Source: an uncultured Akkermansia sp. (GTDB lineage Bacteria; Verrucomicrobiota; Verrucomicrobiia; Verrucomicrobiales; Akkermansiaceae). Taken from it: a DNA stretch of 15,700 nucleotides. The notes below the pieces were generated by a model, which saw only the letters and a program-made list of their open reading frames with translations, did no database searches and was not told the origin of the DNA. The stretch covers positions 1 to 15,700 of the forward strand of contig CAJGDB010000038.1 in the NCBI GenBank assembly GCA_904502165.1, read 5' to 3'. The position numbers and the translations under genes are program-made. Shown piece by piece: positions 1 to 7,883 of this stretch (the stretch's first letter is position 1; each line of letters starts with the position of its first letter).

Positions 1-104
1 CCGCGAGCCTTCTTCCCCCTCAGTAATCGATACTCTCTTTTTGCCTGAAGAAGCAGAACTATGGCATCCTGTTGTTTTATTTTTAAGACCATACACACAT
101 TATA

Positions 105-175
105 GTGTGCATTTTTGTCCGCGCTATTCTTTTCTGCCCCCAATTTTTGCATTTCGGTGTGCATATTTTTGTCCG
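105..175 (+). repeat. Tandem operator-like direct repeats upstream of the M23 gene
   Basis: Two near-identical copies are visible: GTGTGCATTTTTGTCCG at 105-121 and GTGTGCATATTTTTGTCCG at 157-175, differing by a 2-nt AT insertion. Their starts are 52 bp apart, close to five helical turns, so a protein could bind both on the same DNA face. They end about 34 bp upstream of the -35 box of the promoter at 209-237. I infer a regulator-binding site pair, but no known operator was recognised. Confidence 0.45.
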
Positions 176-208
176 AATGCGACCTCTTCATTATGCACTT
201 CTTTAGGC

Positions 209-237
209 TTGTCAGGTGGGGGTATTGACAGTATAAT
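209..237 (+). promoter_or_regulatory. Sigma70-type promoter for the envelope/helicase run
   Basis: The -35 box TTGTCA (209-214) is separated by 17 bp from a perfect -10 box TATAAT (232-237). The expected transcription start is near 244, only a few bases before the ATG at 248, so the mRNA would have a very short leader. This promoter position is also the main reason for choosing 248 rather than the ATG at 41 as the start of the downstream gene. Confidence 0.6.
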
Positions 238-247
238 TGAGGGCAGC

Positions 248-1099
248 ATGTCAGGTAAGCGATTTCTTACACCCCTGCGTTTGTTCACGCTAGGGCTCCT
301 GGGCGTAGGAGCCATAGCGGCCGGGGTTATTGCCTTCCTGAACAGCGATGGGGATGAGGCCCCTGTATCTGCTGCTATTGCAGGTATATACGGGCAGGAT
401 ACCCCCCCTGCCACCCTGCCGGAGAAACTCCTGCCCGGCCTGGTACTGCTCACCCCGCACCAGCTGGCCCTCATACCCGAGACAGACGGCTTCCAGTCTC
501 CCTGTGGCACAGCTGCCGGCGGCTTTGTGTACGATGCCCAGCCCTTCAACACCCACAATGCCCCCCGGGGCGGCCACCACACCGGCTGCGACATCAACGG
601 CATCGGCGGTGAAGACACCGACCTCGGCCTGCCGGTCAACGCCTCCGCACGCGGGCTGGTCGTCTATACGGGTGAACCCTCTCCCGAATGGGGCAAAGTT
701 GTGGTACTGGCCCACCGCCTGCCCGGTGAAACCCGCGTCATCCAGACCCTCTATGCCCACCTGAACACCAGCATCGTGCGCCTTGGCCAACTGGTAGGCC
801 GTGGCGAACCCATCGGCACCATCGGCACAGCCAACGGCCACTATAAGGCCCATCTGCATTTCGAAGCCATCTCCTCCATCTGCACGGAAGCCGGCCAACC
901 GGCCTACTCGCAGAGTGGCACCATGAACCGCCTGAACCCCCAGAAACTCATTGCCACCCACCCGGCACCCGCCGTGCCGGATGCCTATGAAATCATCCGC
1001 CGCCTCCGTGTACGCGAAGCCGCCCTGCAGCAGCCCGCCACCCCGGCAGCCGATATGCCCGCCGGCACCATCCCCGTCAAGCCTTCACAATTCCTCTGA
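248..1099 (+). CDS. LytM/M23-family zinc endopeptidase, membrane-anchored
   Basis: A 283-residue protein with a hydrophobic N-terminal segment (about residues 9-31) that should anchor it in, or export it across, the inner membrane. The peptidase M23 domain covers roughly residues 80-235. Visible metal and catalytic residues are H111 and D115 in an H-x-G-x-D motif (HTGCD), H171 in LYAHLN, and H202/H204 in AHLHFEA, so all key positions are present. M23 enzymes cleave peptide cross-links in peptidoglycan, and some relatives only bind. The proline/alanine-rich tail after residue 235 has no recognised domain. ATG 248 follows GAGGG at 239-243 and the promoter at 209-237; an in-frame ATG at 41 would add 69 residues across that promoter and is rejected. 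The next gene starts 14 nt after the stop, suggesting co-transcription with an OmpA-like wall-binding protein, which fits a cell-wall role. Confidence 0.87.
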   Translation: MSGKRFLTPLRLFTLGLLGVGAIAAGVIAFLNSDGDEAPVSAAIAGIYGQDTPPATLPEKLLPGLVLLTPHQLALIPETDGFQSPCGTAAGGFVYDAQPFNTHNAPRGGHHTGCDINGIGGEDTDLGLPVNASARGLVVYTGEPSPEWGKVVVLAHRLPGETRVIQTLYAHLNTSIVRLGQLVGRGEPIGTIGTANGHYKAHLHFEAISSICTEAGQPAYSQSGTMNRLNPQKLIATHPAPAVPDAYEIIRRLRVREAALQQPATPAADMPAGTIPVKPSQFL

Positions 1100-1113
1100 T
1101 TCCCATTTTCGAT

Positions 1114-2529
1114 ATGAAACGCAACATCTTACTCTTCCTCTGTGCATTCCTGGCCACCATCGGTGTGTGTGCCGGTGTCTTTTTCCTGCTGAAGAAGCAA
1201 GCCGACCACCAGGCCGATGAAGCCGCTGCACAGGCCGCCAGCACAGCTGCCACCACCCCCGCACCCGCCCCTGCACCGGCAGAAGAACCCGAGCCCGTAG
1301 TAGAACCCGCCCCGGCCCCCGTAGTGGAACCCGCCCCCGTGGTAGAACCTGCTCCCGTAACAGAACCCAGTCCTGTGGCAGAACCCGCTCCGGCAGAGGA
1401 ACCCCAGCCGGAAACCCCGCAGCCCGAGGAACTCAAGCTGAGCGAAACACCCCGCAACGCCGAACACAAATCTGCCCTGACAGCCGCCGCCGTCCTGCAG
1501 GCCAAGGACCCCGCCGCTGCGCTCAAGCAACTGCTCGAGAAAGGAGAAATCACCCCGGAAGCCGCTGAACAGCTGGCCGCCTGGGGCACCAAGAACAAGG
1601 TGAAAGCTGTAGAAGAAGTAGGCAACAGCCGCCGCCCCAATGGCGACCGCGTCACCCGCTACCGCCTGATTGCTGAAAACGGTGGTGAAGACCTTCTCAT
1701 CGACGTGGTGCGTGAAAAGAGCGGTAAAACCTATATCGAAGCCGCCAAGCCCTCCGCCTCCGACAAGACCAAGCTCGACGACGCCGCCGATTCCATCACC
1801 GTGGCAGAAGGCTTTGTAGAAGCCGTGCGCCGGGGTGATATGACCATAGCCCGCACCATGGTAACCGGTACCCAGGTATCAGATGCCACCGTGGCCGGTC
1901 TCTGCATGATTTTTGAAGAAGGTGAATTCAAGCTGCGCGAGCAGGCCCCCATCCGCAACACCTTCACCACAGAAAACAACGCCGGGTACCTCGTGTACGT
2001 GCTCTCCCCCGTCAGCACCCGCCCTGCCAATGTAGGCATGGAGCTCACCCGCACCGAGGAAGGCCCCTGGCGCGTGAAAGCCGTGGCTCTTGATGCCCTG
2101 CTGAGCAGCTACGAGAGCATTGCCACCGAAGAAGGCGGCCACTACTTCCCCATTGTGAAGAACCCCAAGGGCGGCGACTCCCTGGCCCTGTTCTTCGGGT
2201 TCAACGAATCTGTGCTTACCCCGCGCTCCATGCGCCAGCTGCAGATTGTGGCCGAGCTGCTCAAGGCCAGCAAGGGTATGCTTGAAATCAGCGGTCACAC
2301 CGATGATGTGGGCTCCGAGAAATACAACCTGGAACTCTCCATCCGCCGCGCCGATGCCGTGAAGGCCGCCCTGGTCTCCTACGGGGTCAACGAACAACAG
2401 ATTTCCACCGAAGGTATGGGCAAGAGCCAGCCCCGCCGCTTCTACACCACAGAAGATACCACCGAGCAGATTGACTACGTCCGCGGTGAGAACCGCCGTG
2501 CTGAAATCTACCTCGACTTCGAATCATGA
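1114..2529 (+). CDS. OmpA-like peptidoglycan-binding protein with Pro/Glu-rich spacer
   Basis: A 471-residue envelope protein. Residues 5-26 form a hydrophobic signal anchor followed by KK. Residues about 48-105 are a Pro/Ala/Glu/Val spacer of hexapeptide-like repeats. Residues about 120-350 hold a mixed alpha/beta region I cannot assign (part of 225-330 resembles NTF2-like or lipoprotein beta folds). Residues about 357-469 are an OmpA C-terminal domain. In it GHTDDVG and N405-x-x-LS-x-x-RA carry D397 and R412, the usual contacts for the peptidoglycan stem peptide. By family knowledge the domain binds peptidoglycan non-covalently, and the spacer could bridge from inner membrane to wall. The gene lies 14 nt after an M23 peptidase gene and its TGA overlaps the ATG of the helicase gene, so all three are probably on one transcript. 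It could instead be described as a MotB- or Pal-type protein, but no proton-channel residue or lipobox is seen. Confidence 0.85.
   Translation: MKRNILLFLCAFLATIGVCAGVFFLLKKQADHQADEAAAQAASTAATTPAPAPAPAEEPEPVVEPAPAPVVEPAPVVEPAPVTEPSPVAEPAPAEEPQPETPQPEELKLSETPRNAEHKSALTAAAVLQAKDPAAALKQLLEKGEITPEAAEQLAAWGTKNKVKAVEEVGNSRRPNGDRVTRYRLIAENGGEDLLIDVVREKSGKTYIEAAKPSASDKTKLDDAADSITVAEGFVEAVRRGDMTIARTMVTGTQVSDATVAGLCMIFEEGEFKLREQAPIRNTFTTENNAGYLVYVLSPVSTRPANVGMELTRTEEGPWRVKAVALDALLSSYESIATEEGGHYFPIVKNPKGGDSLALFFGFNESVLTPRSMRQLQIVAELLKASKGMLEISGHTDDVGSEKYNLELSIRRADAVKAALVSYGVNEQQISTEGMGKSQPRRFYTTEDTTEQIDYVRGENRRAEIYLDFES
1285..1398 (+). repeat. In-frame degenerate repeats coding EPxPVV-like hexapeptides
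   Basis: Residues 58-95 of the OmpA-like protein are built from six units such as EPAPVV, EPAPVT and EPSPVA (one unit is eight residues). At DNA level the units are about 18 bp with GAACCC/GAACCT starts, so slippage could change the copy number and hence the spacer length. This is a structural linker, not a separate gene. Confidence 0.7.
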
Positions 2530-4523
2530 TGCCCTCGCTGCGCCCCACCACCCCGGCGCACGATTATGCCGCTGAACTCAACCCGGAGCAATATGCCGCT
2601 GTAACCACCACAGCGCCGCAGGCGCTGGTGATAGCCGGGGCCGGCAGCGGCAAAACCCGCACCCTCACCTACCGCGTGGCATGGCTGCTGGAGCATGGGG
2701 TAGCCCCCTGGCGCATCCTGCTGCTCACCTTCACCAACAAAGCCGCACGCGAGATGCTGGAACGCGTGACGGAACTTACCGGGGCAGATGCCGGGCAGCT
2801 CTGGAGCGGCACCTTCCACTCCATCGCCAACCGCCTGCTGCGCCGCCATGCAGACCGCCTGGGCTACCTGCCGGGTTTCACCATCTTTGATTCGGACGAC
2901 CAGCGCGCCCTCATGAAATCGCTGGTAAAGCAGTTTGCCGGTAAAATGACCAAGGCAGACCGCTTCCCGAAGCCTGAACTCCTGCTCTCTCTGCACAGCC
3001 TGGCCGTCAATACAGCCACAGACTGGCACCAGGTGCTGAGCCAGGAATATGCCTATCTGGAAGCACACGAAGACACCATCGGCAAAATCTACACCGAATA
3101 CACCGCCCGCAAGCGTGCGCTCAACGTCATGGACTTTGACGACCTGCTCACCAACCTGCTGCGGCTGCTCCAGGAACACGCCGATATCCGCACGGCGCTG
3201 CAGGAACGCTTCCAGCACGTCCTGGTAGATGAATACCAGGACACCAACACCCCGCAGGATGCCATTGTGCGCCTGCTGGCCGGCGGGCGGGGCAGTTGCC
3301 TCATGGCCGTGGGGGATGATGCCCAGAGCATCTATTCCTGGCGCGGGGCAGATGTGCAGCACATTCTGCGCTTCCGCGAGCAATACCCCCAGGCAGAGGT
3401 CTACCGCATCACCACCAACTACCGCAGCCTGCCGCCCATCCTGGCCCTTTCCAATGCCGCCATTGCGCTCAATGAGAACCAGATTCTCAAGGAACTGCAA
3501 CCCGCACGCAACGGCAGCGAGTTCAAACCCGCCGTCGTACCCGCCCCCGATAACCGCACAGAAGCCATCTATGTGGCGCAGCGCATTGACGAACTGATGG
3601 ATGGCGGCATAGCCGGCAAGGATATCGCCATTCTCTACCGCGCCCACTTCCACAGCATGGATGTGCAGATGGAGCTCACCCGCCGCCACATTCCCTTCCG
3701 CATCACCAGCGGCCTGCGCTTCTTTGAACAAGCCCACGTAAAGGACGTGGTAGCCTTCCTGCGGCTGCTCTGCAACCCGCGTGATGAAATCGCCTTCCGC
3801 CGGATTGCCAGCACCTTTCCCCGCGTAGGAGAAGCCACCGCCGGGCGTATGTGGGCACAATGGCTGGCGGCTTACGAAAACTGGGCCGCCGCCCACCCGG
3901 GCCAGATTGCCCTCAGCGAACCCCATTCGGCTATCATGGAACCCGCCGTCAGGGTCGCACCCGCCATAAAACCCCACTGGGCAGCCTTCCTGAGCCTCAT
4001 GGACAGCCTGCACCCGGCAGACCACACCCTGCTGCCGGCAGAGCTGGTAAACGCCGTACACGCGTATCTGGTGCCCTACCTGAGCCACACATACGACAAC
4101 TATGAGGAACGGGCCGAAGACCTGGCCCAGCTGGCCCGCAATGTAGGGCAGGAGGAGAACCTGGAGGAATTCCTGGCACAGATAGCCTTGCTGAGCGAGG
4201 TGGACACCCCGGCAGCAGATGACGATGACTGTGTAACCCTGAGCACCATTCACCAGGCCAAGGGGCTGGAATGGAAGGTCGTCTTCATTATTTTCCTGGG
4301 TGAGGGGCAATTCCCCCACCGCCGGGTCATCGAAAGCGGCAGCAGCGCCGACATCGAGGAAGAAACCCGCTTATTCTATGTGGCCGTTACGCGTGCTCAG
4401 GACCAGCTCTACCTCTCCTTCCCGCGGGACAACGGGCGCAGCTACGACGCGCAATTCTGCCCACCCTCGCGCTTCCTGACCACGCTGCCGCCAGAGCTCA
4501 TGCAGCTCTGGTCTGCCACCTGA
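2526..4523 (+). CDS. UvrD/PcrA/Rep-type superfamily 1A DNA helicase
   Basis: A 665-residue protein with all SF1A motifs visible: Q motif LNPEQ (18-22), Walker A AGAGSGKT (37-44), motif Ia TFTNKAAREM, motif II DEYQD (235-239), motif III GDDAQSIYSWRGAD, motif IV region TNYRS, motif V IHQAKGLEWKVVF and motif VI RLFYVAVTRA (R623 as arginine finger). Such enzymes are ATP-driven 3'-5' DNA translocases used in repair, replication restart and removal of proteins from DNA. The protein stops soon after motif VI and a conserved PSRFL segment, so the C-terminal tail of typical PcrA/UvrD (usually above 700 residues) appears to be absent. The start overlaps the previous stop as ATGA; a second ATG at 2529 is possible. 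The gene is translationally coupled to an envelope protein gene, which is an unusual neighbour. Whether it is UvrD, PcrA or Rep cannot be settled here. Confidence 0.92.
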   Translation: MMPSLRPTTPAHDYAAELNPEQYAAVTTTAPQALVIAGAGSGKTRTLTYRVAWLLEHGVAPWRILLLTFTNKAAREMLERVTELTGADAGQLWSGTFHSIANRLLRRHADRLGYLPGFTIFDSDDQRALMKSLVKQFAGKMTKADRFPKPELLLSLHSLAVNTATDWHQVLSQEYAYLEAHEDTIGKIYTEYTARKRALNVMDFDDLLTNLLRLLQEHADIRTALQERFQHVLVDEYQDTNTPQDAIVRLLAGGRGSCLMAVGDDAQSIYSWRGADVQHILRFREQYPQAEVYRITTNYRSLPPILALSNAAIALNENQILKELQPARNGSEFKPAVVPAPDNRTEAIYVAQRIDELMDGGIAGKDIAILYRAHFHSMDVQMELTRRHIPFRITSGLRFFEQAHVKDVVAFLRLLCNPRDEIAFRRIASTFPRVGEATAGRMWAQWLAAYENWAAAHPGQIALSEPHSAIMEPAVRVAPAIKPHWAAFLSLMDSLHPADHTLLPAELVNAVHAYLVPYLSHTYDNYEERAEDLAQLARNVGQEENLEEFLAQIALLSEVDTPAADDDDCVTLSTIHQAKGLEWKVVFIIFLGEGQFPHRRVIESGSSADIEEETRLFYVAVTRAQDQLYLSFPRDNGRSYDAQFCPPSRFLTTLPPELMQLWSAT

Positions 4524-4582
4524 TGCCGAAAATCTACTTGTTTTGAAACATTAACGTGTGGCTGCCGGTCTACACGGCAACC

Positions 4583-6061
4583 ATGAAAGCAACATCACTC
4601 TGCTACATGCTGGCGGCCACAGCCGTGGCCGGGACGGCCGGGGCTCAATCAGCCTCACAATACCTGGACACCTCCTACGGGTGGAACCCGGAATTCATCG
4701 AAATCATCGCCGTAGGTACTGTTGACACCCATAAGCAGCAGGCGCGCCGCCACCTGGGCGTACCCACTGCTCCTGCTGTGCTGCAGCAAAGCCGCATGCA
4801 CGATGAGGACCAGAGCAAGGCACCCTGTCACGGCTGGCGCTTCCTGCCCGCTACCCCGCAGAAGTTCATGCCGTATCTGGATAGTCTCTTTGTACCGGGC
4901 AACACCTGCGTTGAACCCGGCGGGCTGCTCAGCTCCTGCCCGGTTTCACGAGGTGCCCAGAAAGTCAAGAATACCCTGAGCCAGATGGGCCTGCAGTACG
5001 ACCTCACCATGAGCTACAACTACGCTGCCGTCCACCCCAGACCCCGCGGTCAGCAGGGTGAGTTCTCCTCATTCAACAGCTCGCTCACCGGCACCTGGTT
5101 CCTGGCCAAGGATTGCGACAACAGCCAGGGCGTCTTCCTGACCTTCGAGGCCGACTGGGGACAAGGCACCAATTTCAGTGAACGCCACCGCAGCGCCCAG
5201 ACCACGCTGGGCTCCCTGAGCAACCCACAGGGTAACCTGCGCGGCAGCAAGGGTGTGTTCCTGCCGCAGGTAGCGCTGGGATACAGCGGCTTCAACGGCA
5301 AGTGGGTCGCCATGGTCGGCACCATAGACCAGAGCAACTACCTGGACCAGAACGCATACACTCCGGGCTGGTCCGGCGGCGGTCTGCTTAACCAGAGCTT
5401 TGCCTACAACCCCGCCCTGCCCCTCACCTGGGGCAACCTGGGATTCCTGACCGCCTGGCAGCCCTGCGACAGCTTCTACGCCATGTATGCCACCTCCAGC
5501 ACCAACACCCAGGTAAACCACAATCCCTTCAATGACCTGAGCAGCAACTACTGGATGCACATCGTCGAAGCCGGCTTCATCTTTGAGGATGTGCTGGGCA
5601 TGGGCCCCGGCACCTACCGGCTCCAGTACACCATGCTCGACAACGAAGGAAACTGCGGCCTGGGCGGCGGCATCAACATTCAGCAGCAACTGGGCAAGAA
5701 CTCACCGCTGGGCTTCTTCACCCGTGCCGGATACATGAACCAGGACGCAGCTGCTCTTACCGGCAACAAAATATGCGCCACCGCCGGTCTCATGCTCCAG
5801 GGGCCGTTCACCGCAAGCGGCTGGGGCAGCCGCAGCAACTACGAGAACATCTCCTTCGGTTTCCTCTGGCAGCGCGCTGCCTCCAACCAGAAACCCATGG
5901 TGCATAAGGATGAATATGGTCTGGAGCTCAGCATGGTCATGCAGATTACCCCGACCTTCTACCTGCAGCCTGACCTGCAGTACATCTTCAACCCCATTCA
6001 TGCAACCGATGGCGACGATGGTGCCTTTGTCATGCAGATGCAGGGTGTATTCAAGTTCTGA
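4583..6061 (+). CDS. OprB-family (carbohydrate-selective) porin-like outer membrane protein
   Basis: A 492-residue exported protein. Residues 1-21 are a signal peptide with likely cleavage at AGA|Q (21/22). The mature part is rich in Gly, Asn, Gln and aromatic residues in alternating strands and ends in VFKF, a terminal phenylalanine typical of outer-membrane beta-barrels. The segment from about residue 452 (YGLELSMVMQITPTF, then LQPDLQYIFNP) closely follows the OprB signature near the C-terminus, and the SNYLDQN segment also fits. OprB-type porins pass sugars across the outer membrane. Seven cysteines remain in the mature protein, more than most porins have. The start at 4583 is chosen because the signal peptide begins there; an ATG at 4556 would add nine residues before it. 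The gene follows the helicase gene by 59 nt and ends 22 nt before a strong hairpin. Confidence 0.78.
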   Translation: MKATSLCYMLAATAVAGTAGAQSASQYLDTSYGWNPEFIEIIAVGTVDTHKQQARRHLGVPTAPAVLQQSRMHDEDQSKAPCHGWRFLPATPQKFMPYLDSLFVPGNTCVEPGGLLSSCPVSRGAQKVKNTLSQMGLQYDLTMSYNYAAVHPRPRGQQGEFSSFNSSLTGTWFLAKDCDNSQGVFLTFEADWGQGTNFSERHRSAQTTLGSLSNPQGNLRGSKGVFLPQVALGYSGFNGKWVAMVGTIDQSNYLDQNAYTPGWSGGGLLNQSFAYNPALPLTWGNLGFLTAWQPCDSFYAMYATSSTNTQVNHNPFNDLSSNYWMHIVEAGFIFEDVLGMGPGTYRLQYTMLDNEGNCGLGGGINIQQQLGKNSPLGFFTRAGYMNQDAAALTGNKICATAGLMLQGPFTASGWGSRSNYENISFGFLWQRAASNQKPMVHKDEYGLELSMVMQITPTFYLQPDLQYIFNPIHATDGDDGAFVMQMQGVFKF

Positions 6062-6082
6062 TTACTCCTGATACAAGCAGAA

Positions 6083-6115
6083 AAAGCCCCGGAGGAACAA
6101 TTCCTCCGGGGCTTT
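6083..6115. terminator. Bidirectional intrinsic terminator between convergent genes
   Basis: A perfect 15-bp inverted repeat (6083-6097 with 6101-6115) encloses a CAA loop; the core is GCCCCGGAGGAA. On the minus strand the stem runs into a five-T tract (the five A at 6081-6085), and on the plus strand into TTT. It lies between the stops of the porin (+) and the TRL-like lipoprotein (-), so it probably serves both. Confidence 0.85.
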
Positions 6116-6142
6116 CAAAATTCAAATATTCCTTAAAGAATA

Positions 6143-6448
6143 TTAGTTGCCACGTACGGTGGTGGTGTAGGTGGTGATTACACCCAGAATGGAGTGAATC
6201 TTCTCGTCAACGGAGCTCACAGTGCTGATGCCACCATTGCGCTTAGCAGCAGCGATGGAAGCGTCGCCAGTGGCAACGAGGCCCAGGATGCACTGGGACT
6301 GAGCGGTACCTACGCGGGAACCACCGGAGGAAGTGGCGGTAACGGGAGCGGAGATATCGGTGAAGAGAGCACCAACACGGGGAGCACCGCAGCTGCTCAG
6401 AACAACAGCGGCAGCGGCAAGAAGGCTAAGAACGAGCTTGTTTTTCAT
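6143..6448 (-). CDS. TRL-like family lipoprotein
   Basis: A 101-residue small lipoprotein. MKNKLVLSLLAAAAVVLSSC gives a short positive start, a hydrophobic core and a lipobox ending at C20, so lipidation and outer- or inner-membrane tethering is expected. The mature part has the pattern of the TRL-like family: GTAQSQCILGLVATGDASIAA, then AKRNGG, then a VDEK/ILGVITTYTTTVRG end. The function of this family is not established. The start at 6448 is chosen from the signal peptide; an upstream in-frame ATG at 6490 would add 14 residues before it. The gene is monocistronic: it is convergent with the porin and shares its terminator, and the FucO terminator lies upstream of it. Confidence 0.75.
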   Translation of the reverse strand: MKNKLVLSLLAAAAVVLSSCGAPRVGALFTDISAPVTATSSGGSRVGTAQSQCILGLVATGDASIAAAKRNGGISTVSSVDEKIHSILGVITTYTTTVRGN

Positions 6449-6567
6449 AACTGTCAGATATGTAGTCTTGAGATTAAATTTGTGAACCATCGTATACCTA
6501 TACCACGTTCACCGTGCTACACTACAACAATTTTTTTCCTCTGTAAACAAAAAAATCAAGCATAATC

Positions 6568-6602
6568 AAAAAAAATACCTGCCGGCCACCAGGCCGGCAG
6601 GT
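6568..6602 (-). terminator. Intrinsic terminator of the fucO transcript
   Basis: An 11-bp perfect stem ACCTGCCGGCC (6577-6587) pairs with 6592-6602 around a 4-nt loop. Read on the minus strand it is followed by A and eight T residues (6575-6568). It begins 27 nt after the stop codon of the lactaldehyde reductase gene. Confidence 0.9.
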
Positions 6603-6629
6603 GCTATTTCTAACATTCAGGATAATCAA

Positions 6630-7790
6630 TCACTTACCAAAAGCGGTCTTGTACACGCCCAGCACCTCATCCCAGGTGCAGGGGCGGGGATTACCGCCGG
6701 TGCAGACATCGGCCATAGCGGCATCGGTAAGAGCCTCCAGATCCTCCTCCTTCACGCCGATTTCAGCGAGAGTCTGGGGAATATTCACATCAATGGAGAG
6801 TTGCTTCACTGCCTCAATGGCGGCCTTGCGGTATTCCTCCTGGCTCATGGCATCCACACCCTGCACACCCATGGCGCGGGCAATTTCGCGGTACTTCTCG
6901 CCGGTATAGGCAGCGTTGTACTCCATTACATAGGGCAGGAGCACAGCATTAGCCACACCGTGGGGGGTGTTATAGAAAGCACTCAGCGGATGCGCCATGC
7001 CATGCACCACACCCAGGCCCACGTTGGAGAAGGCCATACCGGTCATGTACTGGCCCAGGGCCATACCCTCGCGGCCGTCGGGGTCGTTCTCCACAGCCTT
7101 GCGGAGGCTCCTGGCAATAAGTTCCACAGCCTTGATGTTGAGCGTATCAGCCAGTTCCCATGCAGCCAGGGTGGTGTAACCCTCAATGGCGTGGGTGAGG
7201 GCATCCATACCGGTAGCGGCGGTCAGGCCCTTGGGCATGGAGCTCATCATATCCGGGTCAACCACAGCCACAACAGGGATATCGTGCGGGTCAACGCACA
7301 CGAACTTGCGGCGCTTGGCTTCATCGGTAATCACGTAATTGATGGTAGTTTCAGCAGCTGTACCGGCGGTGGTAGCCACGGCAATCACGGGCACACACTT
7401 GTTCCTGGTGGGGGCAAGGCCTTCCAGGCTTACCACATCAGAGAATTCCGGGTTGTTGATGATAATGCCGATAGCCTTGGCCGTATCCTGCGGGGAACCA
7501 CCACCAATGGCAATCATGTAATCAGCACCGGCAGCCTTGAAAGCCTCTACACCAGCCGTCACTACATCCACGCTGGGGTTGGCCTTCACCTTGTCGTAAA
7601 TCTCATAGGCACAGCCGGCAGCATCCAGCAGAGCAGTCACCTTGGCCACCACCCCGAACTTCACCAGGTCGGCATCAGTCACCACCAGAGCCTTGGTAAA
7701 GCCACGGCCTTTCACTTCGGTCACGATAGCCTCCACAGCACCATGGCCATGGTAGCTCGTCTCATTCAGAATAAAGCGTTTTGCGGACAT
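6630..7790 (-). CDS. fucO: Lactaldehyde reductase / iron-containing alcohol dehydrogenase
   Basis: A 386-residue type III (Fe-dependent) alcohol dehydrogenase that follows E. coli FucO closely along its length, as recalled from memory. The iron ligands D196, H200, H263 and H277 fall at the same numbers as in FucO (ATGMDALTHAIEG and HGMAHPLSAFYNTPHG). The dinucleotide site shows GGGSPQD at 96-102, with D39 after the first strand. FucO reduces L-lactaldehyde to L-1,2-propanediol with NADH, the redox-balancing end step of anaerobic L-fucose and L-rhamnose breakdown. That suits an organism living on mucin glycans. No fucose kinase, isomerase or aldolase gene is in the window. The gene lies 93 nt after the M3 peptidase stop with no terminator seen between, so read-through is possible; a weak own promoter (TTGCGT, 16 bp, TAAAGT) sits just before the ATG. 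Propanediol or glycerol dehydrogenase activity cannot be excluded. Confidence 0.9.
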   Translation of the reverse strand: MSAKRFILNETSYHGHGAVEAIVTEVKGRGFTKALVVTDADLVKFGVVAKVTALLDAAGCAYEIYDKVKANPSVDVVTAGVEAFKAAGADYMIAIGGGSPQDTAKAIGIIINNPEFSDVVSLEGLAPTRNKCVPVIAVATTAGTAAETTINYVITDEAKRRKFVCVDPHDIPVVAVVDPDMMSSMPKGLTAATGMDALTHAIEGYTTLAAWELADTLNIKAVELIARSLRKAVENDPDGREGMALGQYMTGMAFSNVGLGVVHGMAHPLSAFYNTPHGVANAVLLPYVMEYNAAYTGEKYREIARAMGVQGVDAMSQEEYRKAAIEAVKQLSIDVNIPQTLAEIGVKEEDLEALTDAAMADVCTGGNPRPCTWDEVLGVYKTAFGK

Positions 7791-7883
7791 GCCATTACTT
7801 TAGCATGTTTTTTCACTAACGCAATGATAAAGTACACACGCGAGGCAACCACCACGCCGGGCAGATGCAGGAACGGGCCTGTA

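Noticed and set aside
225..237. TTGACA at 225-230 as -35 box for TATAAT at 232-237
   Set aside because: Only one base separates them; TTGTCA at 209-214 gives the correct 17-bp spacing.
41..247. N-terminal extension of the M23 peptidase from the ATG at 41
   Set aside because: It would translate through the -35/-10 promoter and the tandem repeats and place 69 unrelated residues before a good membrane anchor.
2508..4319. Minus-strand frame of about 600 codons
   Set aside because: It is antisense to the helicase gene, which has all SF1A motifs; the frame is a by-product of GC-rich codon use and its product is low-complexity Gly/Val/Gln-rich.
6194..6565. Plus-strand frame of 123 codons opposite the TRL-like lipoprotein
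   Set aside because: The minus-strand protein has a lipobox and family pattern; the plus frame is Gly/Ser-rich shadow and runs into AT-rich intergenic DNA.
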